This document shows, piece after piece, positions 43,665 to 50,554 of a stretch of 64,000 nt of DNA. The stretch's first letter is position 1, and each line of letters starts with the position of its first letter. The position numbers were made by a program, and so were the translations under genes. This stretch comes from SZAS-79 sp965279075 (lineage in GTDB: Bacteria; Pseudomonadota; Gammaproteobacteria; Burkholderiales; SG8-39), in contig CBDIHI010000010.1 of NCBI GenBank assembly GCA_965279075.1, positions 604,992-668,991 on the forward strand, read 5' to 3'. The notes below the pieces were generated by a model. That model was not told where the DNA came from and made no database searches. It worked only from the letters and a program-made list of their open reading frames with translations.

Positions 43665-44014
43665 CTCATTGCACACTGCTTGGGCACAACACTTGAGGCC
43701 TTTACGACCTTCTTGACCTCAAACAGTGCGTCGTAGTCCTCAGCAAAACCTTCTCGTTTCACTTTTGAATTCACGCGCCCCACGAACTCGACGTAAATAG
43801 GTGGATAAGGTTTGCCTGCGCTACGAAGTTTGTCGGCGCGACCCCGCAAGGGCTTCAGTACGCTTTCTTCACCATCGACCCAGTAAGCACTTTTGGAACT
43901 GCAAGGGTGAAAGGATTCAACTTCAGCGCCATAGTAGTAGCGCCCCCGTGCTGTCGGCTCGACTGAAAATGCCGGGGCAGCAAGGAGGATAGAGAGGAGA
44001 AATGCCGATCTCAT
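43610..44014 (-). CDS. Exported hypothetical protein whose tail reads through the attC-like site
   Basis: The 134-residue protein has a signal peptide (MRSAFLLSILLAAPAFS) and an unrecognised domain with GRYYYGAEVESFHPC, SAYWVDGEES and KPYPPIYVEFVGRV. I cannot assign a function. The last 18 or so residues (RSNRTLERDAPQAARPSP) are translated from the attC-like palindrome and are unlikely to belong to the original domain. It lies between a TetR gene and a toxin-antitoxin pair, with weaker GC bias than neighbouring core genes, and could be a captured gene cassette. Confidence 0.65.
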   Translation of the reverse strand: MRSAFLLSILLAAPAFSVEPTARGRYYYGAEVESFHPCSSKSAYWVDGEESVLKPLRGRADKLRSAGKPYPPIYVEFVGRVNSKVKREGFAEDYDALFEVKKVVKASSVVPKQCAMRSNRTLERDAPQAARPSP

Positions 44015-44029
44015 GAGGTCTACGTTCTG

Positions 44030-44665
44030 TTAGCCAGCGCCGGTTCGGCTCGCGGCGCCACCTTTCGGTTGAAAAGCAGGTGAGCGAATGACGGCCGACT
44101 GGAAGTAGAAGTCGAGCATCATCGATAGCGGCGCGGGATTCCCTCGCAGCCGGCTACGAAGTGCTGCACCTTCCCAGCAGTCCACCAGCAGGCTCGCCAT
44201 ACGGTGTGTATTGGACTCGGTCGGAATTTCGCCTCTCTTTTTCGCCTCTTCCAGGCAAACGGCGATGCGCTTGGCGATTTCGGAAAAGCAGCCTTCGATC
44301 TTGCGCTGAAACACCTCGCTCACGCCAGACAGTTCCTGTCCGAGCCCGCCCAACAGGCAGCCCAGGTAACCCTCCTTCCGGTAGTTCTGCAGCGTCAACT
44401 CGAAGAACCGGCGCACGCGCTCGAGCGGGGGACGGCCCTCGTCTCCGAGGCAAGCGTCGAAGCCCGCATGCACGTGTCCCATATACTGGTCAATGACCTG
44501 AAGCGCGAAGTCCTCTTTGTCCTTGAAGTGATGGTAGAAGGAGCCCTTCGGCGTGCGCGTGCCTTCGAGCAGGGCTTGAATGCCGAGATCGTGGTAGCCA
44601 TGCTTCAAGAGCATAGCCATTCCCGCGTCGAGCAGACGCTGCTTGGTTGAATGCGCCGGCTGCAT
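44030..44665 (-). CDS. TetR-family transcriptional regulator
   Basis: The 211-residue protein has an N-terminal helix-turn-helix (KQRLLDAGMAMLLKHGYHDLGI, given here as LLDAGMAMLLKHGYHD; then TPKGSFYHHFKDKEDFALQV) and a C-terminal ligand domain like AcuR/NemR relatives, with GCLLGGLGQELSG. Several cysteines (Cys74, Cys102, Cys126, Cys142, Cys165 approximately) could sense electrophiles, as in NemR. It lies downstream of a cupin gene whose promoter region has a NemR-type operator, so it probably regulates that gene. Confidence 0.85.
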   Translation of the reverse strand: MQPAHSTKQRLLDAGMAMLLKHGYHDLGIQALLEGTRTPKGSFYHHFKDKEDFALQVIDQYMGHVHAGFDACLGDEGRPPLERVRRFFELTLQNYRKEGYLGCLLGGLGQELSGVSEVFQRKIEGCFSEIAKRIAVCLEEAKKRGEIPTESNTHRMASLLVDCWEGAALRSRLRGNPAPLSMMLDFYFQSAVIRSPAFQPKGGAASRTGAG

Positions 44666-44684
44666 CTTCGTAGTAACGAATCCT

Positions 44685-44733
44685 CGGGGAGCGAACGCGA
44701 CCGTACAACGTCCGCATGGCGGTTCGTTCCCCG
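44685..44733. repeat. Long inverted repeat between cupin and tetR genes
   Basis: CGGGGAGCGAAC (44685-44696) pairs with GTTCGTTCCCCG (44722-44733), with one G-T wobble, around a 25-base loop. It sits 5 bases after the cupin stop and 20 bases before the tetR start, so it may reduce read-through or bind a regulator. There is no T tract on the tetR side. Confidence 0.45.
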
Positions 44734-44738
44734 CTATC

Positions 44739-45125
44739 TTAGCCCTTTAACTTCTCGATCATGTGGTTGATGACATGGCTGTGCTCGTGCTGGGGGCTAA
44801 ACATCACAATCTCTGCGTCAGCGTCGACCTTGACGTTGTGTCCGGGCGGCCAGTAGAAGAGGTCATTGGCCTTCACCGTCTCCCGCGCGCCCTTCGCATC
44901 GGACGTAGTGATCTGGCCGCGCAAGACAAAGCCCCAGTGGGGGCACTGGCACAGGTCGCCCTCCAATCCCTGGAAAAGCGGCGTCGTATCGACGCCGGCC
45001 GAGAGAGTGAAGCACTCGCCGCTGATCTTGCCGAATCCGCTTACATCGCCGAATTCCAATCGCTGTCGGATGACTGCTCCGGGTATCTCCAAACGGACGT
45101 CCACGTTCTCCTTTGCCACTCGCAT
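44739..45125 (-). CDS. Small cupin-domain protein
   Basis: The 128-residue protein is a single cupin barrel. It has CQCPHWGFVLRGQITT (motif 1 region with one His) and LFYWPPGHNVKVDADAEIVMFSPQHEH (given as WPPGHNVKV and FSPQHEHSHV; motif 2 and a His-rich end), so metal binding is likely. The reaction is unknown. A GGAG site lies upstream of ATG 45125 and a perfect TAGACC-N4-GGTCTA repeat 31 bases further up. It is probably co-regulated with, and controlled by, the TetR protein encoded downstream. Confidence 0.8.
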   Translation of the reverse strand: MRVAKENVDVRLEIPGAVIRQRLEFGDVSGFGKISGECFTLSAGVDTTPLFQGLEGDLCQCPHWGFVLRGQITTSDAKGARETVKANDLFYWPPGHNVKVDADAEIVMFSPQHEHSHVINHMIEKLKG

Positions 45126-45156
45126 GTTCGGGTCTCCTTTGTGGTTTGGCTCAAAC

Positions 45157-45172
45157 TAGACCAATCGGTCTA
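45157..45172. promoter_or_regulatory. TAGACC-N4-GGTCTA operator
   Basis: TAGACC and GGTCTA are perfect six-base arms around AATC. This is the pattern known for NemR-type TetR regulators. It lies just upstream of the cupin gene and near the TetR gene, so the two probably form a regulator-target pair. Confidence 0.65.
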
Positions 45173-45559
45173 ATCTGGACAATATACCCTGCATGAGGGC
45201 GCAGTCAATAAATGGCCAGCGGGGCGCGGGTCGTGGGTGTGCACTGCTGGCGCCAGCGGAACAACGGTCGGTGGTCGCGTCCGGGAGTCCGAGGCTGGCT
45301 AACGAACAGGGCCGTATCCGGCGTGCGCGAGCATGACGGATACGATCAGTTGGACTGGACCGCTGGATTCAGAGCGGAGCCGGTGATACTTGGGAATTGA
45401 ATGCGGCCGTGGGAGAGGCGCGAGGTGTGGAACGGCGTGCATGCGGGTATCGGGTCGCTTGCCGGTCTTGGAAATGCGATGTTCGTACTATGGCAGAGGG
45501 CCGAAATACGGTCGACGCGCCCGGTATGGGCGAGCGGGGTCGGCGCGCCCGGGAAGGCG
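45173..45559. other. Gap without a recognisable gene
   Basis: Between the cupin operator and the IS91 remnant I see no supported gene on either strand. The sequence continues in an open frame leftward from the IS91 remnant to 45369, but its translation no longer resembles a transposase. It is probably eroded insertion-sequence DNA. Confidence 0.5.
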
Positions 45560-46045
45560 ACGTTGAGGTAAAGGGCGGAAAGCGCACCGTGGTCGCGTCG
45601 GCCGAGACGAGCCGCTCGTTGGAGATCGCCACGCGATGGGTGTAGCGTCCGAGGTACTCCAGCACCTGGGCGGGGCCGCCGAAGGGGCGCTTGGCGTAGA
45701 CGACCCAGGCCTTGGCGCGCAGCAACGCCAGCAGCTCGCGCCGGGTGCGCGGCGGTCGTGCCCGAGAGCGTCAGTCGGTCGCGCTCGAGGGCCTGGCGCA
45801 GTGCGGCGAGGAGCTTGGCCCGGAACACGATCGAGAGCGCCTTCACCGGGAACAGGAACCCGCGCCGCGCCCGGATCCAGGAGCCCGCGCCGGAGAGTGC
45901 GCCGGCGGCGACCAGGGCGTGCACGTGGAGGTGCTGGGTGAGCGTCTGGCCCCAGGTATGGAGCACCAGGATGGCGGCGATCTGGCCGCCCAGTCAGCGC
46001 GGATTGCCGCCGAACTCGGTGAGGGTCTCGGAGGCGGCGGGTTGC
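45560..46045 (-). pseudogene. IS91-family transposase remnant
   Basis: The leftward reading starts ASETLTEFGGNPR, meets an in-frame TGA where the family has Trp, and continues LGGQIAAILVLHTWGQTLTQ with HLHVHALVAAGALSG, part of the replicative Y2 transposase core. After about 45780 the frame shifts and resumes as LRAKAWVVYAKRPFGGP and YLGRYTHRVAISNERL. Both ends of the gene are missing. It therefore has one nonsense change and at least one frameshift and cannot encode an active enzyme. It marks past insertion in this accessory patch. Confidence 0.82.
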
Positions 46046-46123
46046 CCTGGGCTGGTGCGACATGGGATTCTCAGAAACAGGAAGTGCCAGTTCCGACAAG
46101 GAACCAGCCTAGCGCAGGGCAAC
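46041..46123. repeat. Imperfect inverted repeat next to the IS91 remnant
   Basis: GTTGCCCTGGGCTGG (46041-46055) matches the reverse complement of 46104-46123 except for a five-base insertion. It may be the leftover end of an insertion sequence. The remaining bases up to 46223 hold nothing recognisable. Confidence 0.35.
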
Positions 46124-46223
46124 CACCCAAATGGCAACATTTCACCCGGAGACTGGCTCCTGGCGCGTACCTTCCCCGAAAAGTGGCAGTATTTGAAGTG
46201 CAGGCGGCGACCGCCCGCAGACC

Positions 46224-46531
46224 TCAGATGAACAGCGCCGGAACCTCAGGCTCGGCCCGCGAATTCACCGCGCGCCGCAGGTCCATCTCCAGCCGGGTGT
46301 AGGCAACCCGCGCCTCACCGAGGTCGCCGGCCTGAAGGGCCTCTGTCCGATCGCGAGCAGGTTGGCGCCAAGCACGTTCAGGGTGCCGCCGGCCCGTCGC
46401 AGGCTCTCGGCGGACGCGCCCGCTGATACGGGCGGCTGCAAAGCACTGTAGGCGTTGCACGCTTCCGGCAGGTCGCCGGTGCGAAGGGACCGTTCGAGGC
46501 TGAGGAAAGCCGAGTCACAGGTGGCAGGCAT
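46224..46531 (-). pseudogene. Frameshifted small hypothetical gene
   Basis: From ATG 46531 the frame reads MPATCDSAFLSLERSLRTGD, then AYSALQPP, to about 46345. There the sense passes to another frame reading TEALQAGDLGEARVAYTRLEMDL to a stop at 46224. The two parts share the pattern LxxGDLxxAxxAYxxL, suggesting one short helical-repeat protein of about 100 residues split by a one- or two-base indel. Function is unknown. It may be decay or a sequence error. Confidence 0.5.
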
Positions 46532-46611
46532 GGCGCGCTCCCGGTATGGACGCACCCAGTCTGCCACCCGACCCGCCGGATCGACCCTCCGAAAAGAACC
46601 CCCAATCCCGC

Positions 46612-46866
46612 CTAGTTCCTCTGGACGCCCATCGACCCGCCGGCACAAGTGGCGCAAATGCATGCCCTGCCCCGTTTTTCGGCCGGCACGCGCGCGATCA
46701 GCGCCGCATCGAATGTCACCGACGCGCACCAGCAGGGTTCCGAAAACCCTCCGGTGCGCGAGGCGGCGCACTCGTTGGGCTTCCCGCACAAGGGGCATAG
46801 CGGCGCGTCGACGGATGCCATGCCCGCCAGCGCAGCCCCCGCCCCGAGGAATGATCGCCTGTCCAT
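46612..46866 (-). CDS. Cysteine-rich CWC-family protein
   Basis: The 84-residue protein has a twin-arginine-like N-terminus (MDRRSFLGAGAALAGMASVD) followed by the cysteine-rich CWC pattern: CPLCGKPNECAAS, then EPCWCASVTFDAALIARVP, then ACICATCA. Eight or more cysteines suggest zinc binding. CWC proteins are usually cytoplasmic and of unknown role; the leader here is unusual and may be coincidental. It diverges from the Bug receptor gene 53 bases away. Confidence 0.72.
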   Translation of the reverse strand: MDRRSFLGAGAALAGMASVDAPLCPLCGKPNECAASRTGGFSEPCWCASVTFDAALIARVPAEKRGRACICATCAGGSMGVQRN

Positions 46867-46918
46867 GTATGGAATAATTGCACAAAACAACGGGACCGGA
46901 TCCCGCAAGGAGGACGAC

Positions 46919-47890
46919 ATGCGTATCGAGGCCCGTACCGGGTTGGTTCTTGCAACGTTGATGTGGTGCGGCGCTGCCGCCGCACAGGCCGATTTCCCCA
47001 CCAAGCCGGTCCGGCTGATCACGCCCTTCAACCCCGGGGGCGCGATCGACATCTACTCCAGGCTGATCGCCGAGCCCCTCGGCAGGCGCCTCGGCCAGAA
47101 CGTCATCGTCGAGGCCATTGCAGGCGCGAACACCATCGTCGGCACCCAGGCCGTCGCGCGAGCGACGCCCGACGGCTACACGTTCATGGTCACCACCATG
47201 TCGACGACCGTGAACAACCGGATCCTGTACTCGAAGTCCCTGCCCTACGACCCCGACCGCGACCTCGCCCCGATCACGCAGCTCTCCTACGGCACGGTGC
47301 TCTTCGTCGGCCCCGGCGCCGCGCCCTACAAGGACCTGAAGGAGTTCATACAGTGGGCCAGGGGGAAGGACCGCGTCACCTACGGCTCGTGGGGTATCGC
47401 GTCCTGGGGCCACCTCGCCGGGCAGATCCTGAAACGCGACCTCGGCCTCAACCTCGAGCACATCCCATACAAGGGCGACGTGCCCGCCATCACCGACGTG
47501 CAGAACGGTGGCCTAGACACGACCTTCTCCAGCCCGACCAGCGCCAAGCCCCGCATCGCCTCCGGGGCGATCAAGCCGATCGCGATGACCGGGCCGATGC
47601 GCTCGGCCTCGATGCCGGACCTGCCCACGTTCACCGAACAGGGCGTGGCGAACGTGGACCTCGCGATCTGGGTGGGCGCCTATGCGCCGGCGGGCACGCC
47701 GCGCCCGATCATCGACCGGCTGCAGCGCGAGCTGAAGGCCGTCATCAACCAGCCCGACGTGCGCGAGAAGATGGTCGTGCAGGGCCAGACGCCGGTCGGC
47801 AACACGCCCGAGGAATTCGTCGCCAACGTGAAGGCCGACTATCCCAAGTGGGAGGCGCTGATCCGCGCCTCGGGCGCCAAGCTGGAGTAG
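46919..47890 (+). CDS. Bug/TctC-family periplasmic solute receptor
   Basis: The 323-residue receptor has a signal peptide ending AAAQA (about residue 24), then DFPTKPVRLITPFNPGGAID, VARATPDGYTFMV, and the ligand-loop segment NLEHIPYKGDVPAITDVQNG. Ligand unknown. GCAAGGAGG precedes ATG 46919. It lies 6 bases before hslO and upstream of a Rieske oxygenase and TRAP genes on the same strand, so all may be in one transcript. The receptor could bind the oxygenase substrate, but that is only context. Confidence 0.88.
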   Translation: MRIEARTGLVLATLMWCGAAAAQADFPTKPVRLITPFNPGGAIDIYSRLIAEPLGRRLGQNVIVEAIAGANTIVGTQAVARATPDGYTFMVTTMSTTVNNRILYSKSLPYDPDRDLAPITQLSYGTVLFVGPGAAPYKDLKEFIQWARGKDRVTYGSWGIASWGHLAGQILKRDLGLNLEHIPYKGDVPAITDVQNGGLDTTFSSPTSAKPRIASGAIKPIAMTGPMRSASMPDLPTFTEQGVANVDLAIWVGAYAPAGTPRPIIDRLQRELKAVINQPDVREKMVVQGQTPVGNTPEEFVANVKADYPKWEALIRASGAKLE

Positions 47891-47896
47891 GCCGCG

Positions 47897-48739
47897 TTGC
47901 AGACCGACTACGTCCAGCCCTTCCTCTTCGAGGACCTCGACATCCGCGGGCGGCTCGTTTGCCTCTCTGGCGCGTGGTCGAAGATGGTCGAAGGCCGCGC
48001 CTACCCGCCTGAAGTCGCGGAACTGCTGGGCCAGACCACGGCGCTCTCCGTGCTGCTCGGCGCCAACCAGAAGGGCTCTGGCCGAGTCACGTTGCAGGTG
48101 CGCGGCAACGGCCCGGTGTCGCTGCTGGTGGCCGACTGCACTTCCGACCTCAGGATCCGCGGCATGGCGCAGTTCGGGAAAACGGCTGCGGGCGGCGTGC
48201 GTGAGCTCCTCGGCGACGGGCGCTTCGCGCTGACGCTCGACGACGGCCGCAGCGAGCAGCTGTACCAGAGCATCGTGCCGATCCAGGGCGATACGCTTTC
48301 GGAAACGTTCGCGCACTACCTCGCGCAATCCGAGCAGGTCGAGGCCTTCCTGCTGCTGGTGGCGGATACCGGGGCCGCCTTCGGCCTGCTGCTGGAAAAG
48401 CTCCCCCGCGCCGACGAGCGCGACGCCGACGGCTGGAACCGCATGACGAAATTCGCCGCGACGCTGACGCTGCCCGAGACGCTCGACACCCAGCCCTACG
48501 ACCTGCTCACGCGCCTGTTCCCCGAGGAACTGCTGCGCGTCTACAAGCTCGACCACGTCGAATACCACTGTCCTTACGACGTCGAGAAGGTCAAGGACAT
48601 GCTGAAAGGCCTGGGACGCGCGGAAGTGGAGTCCATCCTCGCCGAAAAGGGCGAAGTCCTCATCAGGAACGAGATGTGCAACCACGAGTACCGCTTCGAC
48701 GCCGCGGCCGTGGCGCTGATGTTCGCGGAGGAAGCCTGA
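47897..48739 (+). CDS. hslO: Hsp33-type redox chaperone HslO with depleted zinc site
   Basis: Hsp33 is a holdase switched on when oxidants release zinc from four cysteines (CxC and CxxC). The 280-residue protein keeps the N-terminal chaperone fold (QPFLFEDLDIRGRLV, PIQGDTLSETFAHYLAQSEQ) and the linker LGRAEVESILAEKGEV. The zinc motifs are altered: Cys225 is followed by Pro-Tyr instead of x-Cys, and Asn258 replaces the first cysteine of CxxC, leaving only Cys225 and Cys261. Translation starts at TTG 47897. It overlaps the next gene by one base (TGATG). Confidence 0.88.
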   Translation: MQTDYVQPFLFEDLDIRGRLVCLSGAWSKMVEGRAYPPEVAELLGQTTALSVLLGANQKGSGRVTLQVRGNGPVSLLVADCTSDLRIRGMAQFGKTAAGGVRELLGDGRFALTLDDGRSEQLYQSIVPIQGDTLSETFAHYLAQSEQVEAFLLLVADTGAAFGLLLEKLPRADERDADGWNRMTKFAATLTLPETLDTQPYDLLTRLFPEELLRVYKLDHVEYHCPYDVEKVKDMLKGLGRAEVESILAEKGEVLIRNEMCNHEYRFDAAAVALMFAEEA

Positions 48740-49902
48740 TGGACACCGGCACCGCCTACGGCCTGCCCGCCCCGACCTGGCGCAAGGACCTCACCGAAGT
48801 CGGCGCGGGCACGCCCATGGGCGAGTTGATGCGGCGCTATTGGCACCCGGTCGGGCTCGCTGCGGACGCAGGTGCGGTGCCGCGCAAGGTCAGGGTGCTG
48901 GGCGAAGAGCTGGTGCTCTTTCGCGATGGCGAAGGCCGCCCCGGCCTCGTCTACCCCCACTGCGCGCACCGCGGCGCATCTCTCTACTACGGGAAAACCG
49001 AAAGCGGCGGAATCCGCTGCTGCTACCACGGATGGCTGTTCGACGTGCAGGGCCGGTGCCTCGAGCAACCCTGCGAGCCCGGCGGCGGGCCGCGCCGCGA
49101 CAAGGTCCGCCAGCCCTGGTACCCGCTCGAGGAGCGCTACGGCCTGGTGTTCGCCTACCTCGGCCCGCCGGATCGCAAACCCGTGCTGCCGCGCTACGAA
49201 TGCCTGGAAAAGCTCGGCGAGGGCGAATTCGTCGAGGCCGACGACAGCAGCATAGGTTCCGGCGGCCCTGCCATCGTGCCGTGCAACTGGCTGCAGCACT
49301 ACGAGAACGTGGTGGATCCGTTTCACGTGCCCATCCTGCACGGGTCTTTCTCGGGCGCGCAGTTCACTTCCCAGATGGCGAGCATGCCGCAGGTCGTGTT
49401 CGACGCCACGAGCATCGGAGTCAAGGTCACGTCCACGCGCAGGATGGAGGACGGCAAGACCTTCCTGCGCGTCACCGAAGCCACGGTGCCGACCTTGCGT
49501 GTGGTGCCGAACCCGCGCGTGGCGAAGTACGGCATGGTGGAATCGATCGGCTGGGTGCTGCCGATGGACGACACGACGTTCCGCATCTACACCGCCGGCC
49601 GCGTGACCGAACCGGGCGAGCTCTCCAAAGTACGCTCGCGCTTCAACGGCAAGACCTGGTTCGAACTCTCCGAAGCCGAGCACCAGCGTTACCCGGGCGA
49701 CTACGAGACGCAGACCAGCCAGGGCCCCTTCGCGCACCACTCCGAAGAACGCCTCGCCGGCAGCGACAAGGGTATCGCGCTGCTGCGGCGGTTCCTCGCG
49801 CGGCAGCTGGAGGTCGTGGCGGGCGGGGGCAATCCCGCCGGCACGGCCTTTGACGAGACGTCCGCATGGGTCAGATTCGAGGCTGGCAACTTCCTTGCTT
49901 GA
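48739..49902 (+). CDS. Rieske non-heme iron oxygenase, alpha subunit (phthalate-dioxygenase type)
   Basis: The 387-residue oxygenase has an N-terminal Rieske domain (Cys75-x-His77, Cys94-x-x-His97) and a catalytic domain whose iron triad is in NWLQHYENVVDPFHVPILH: His196, His201 and an acidic ligand further on, with bridging Asp193. Such enzymes hydroxylate or demethylate aromatic acids. No reductase gene is adjacent, so electrons must come from elsewhere. It follows hslO with a one-base overlap and precedes TRAP transporter genes that may import its substrate. Confidence 0.88.
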   Translation: MDTGTAYGLPAPTWRKDLTEVGAGTPMGELMRRYWHPVGLAADAGAVPRKVRVLGEELVLFRDGEGRPGLVYPHCAHRGASLYYGKTESGGIRCCYHGWLFDVQGRCLEQPCEPGGGPRRDKVRQPWYPLEERYGLVFAYLGPPDRKPVLPRYECLEKLGEGEFVEADDSSIGSGGPAIVPCNWLQHYENVVDPFHVPILHGSFSGAQFTSQMASMPQVVFDATSIGVKVTSTRRMEDGKTFLRVTEATVPTLRVVPNPRVAKYGMVESIGWVLPMDDTTFRIYTAGRVTEPGELSKVRSRFNGKTWFELSEAEHQRYPGDYETQTSQGPFAHHSEERLAGSDKGIALLRRFLARQLEVVAGGGNPAGTAFDETSAWVRFEAGNFLA

Positions 49903-49993
49903 GCGCAGCGTGACCAATTTCAGGATTCGATCAAAATAGCGCACTATGCGCGGGGACCAGCAGCGCCTATGCCTGCTTCGTGGAGGAGCGTTA

Positions 49994-50554
49994 GTGGCAG
50001 AACAGACTGATTTTTCGCCGGGCTATTACCGGACCATCAAGGTCATAGACACGTTCACCGAGTGGACGGGAAAGACCGTCGCCTTCGTGTGCGTCCCGCT
50101 GGCCCTGACCGTGTTCTGGGAGGTCGTGACCCGGTCATTCATCGGGCAGGCCACCACCTGGGCCTACGAGCTGTCCTACATGCTTTACAGCGTGCTGTTC
50201 ATGCTTGGTGCGCACTACGCACTGCTTCGGGGCGCGCATATCCGCACCGACATGCTTTGGGAGCGGTTCTCCGAACGCACCAAGGGCAAGATCGACTTCT
50301 ACGCGTTCATCTTCCTGTTCTTTCCCGGCATGATCCTGCTGTTCGGCGCGAGCGTGGACGATGCCTGGCGCGCCTTCACGATGGGCGAACGCAGCGACCA
50401 GACGGCGTGGCGCCCCTACCTCTGGCCGGTGAAGGCGGTGGTGCCGCTGACCGCGGTGCTGCTGCTCGTGCAGGGAACCTCCGAAATCATGAAGAGCTGG
50501 TTCGCCATGCGAACCGGGCGGCTGTTCGAGCACAAGGAAGGGGGCGAGATATGA
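49994..50554 (+). CDS. dctQ: TRAP transporter small membrane subunit (DctQ-like)
   Basis: The 186-residue protein has four membrane helices (about 28-48, 60-80, 100-125, 145-165) and the DctQ features WEVVTRSFIGQATTWAYELS and GAHIRTDMLWERFS. It binds the large DctM subunit. GTG 49994 is chosen over ATG 49946 because GGAGGAG lies 6 bases upstream. Its stop overlaps dctM (ATGA). The family is a mannitol/chloroaromatic-type TRAP system; substrate not shown. Confidence 0.87.
   Translation: MAEQTDFSPGYYRTIKVIDTFTEWTGKTVAFVCVPLALTVFWEVVTRSFIGQATTWAYELSYMLYSVLFMLGAHYALLRGAHIRTDMLWERFSERTKGKIDFYAFIFLFFPGMILLFGASVDDAWRAFTMGERSDQTAWRPYLWPVKAVVPLTAVLLLVQGTSEIMKSWFAMRTGRLFEHKEGGEI

Noticed and set aside
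46265..47461. 398-codon leftward frame across the Bug receptor
   Set aside because: Most of it is antisense to the receptor; only the short region 46224-46531 has independent support, as a broken gene.
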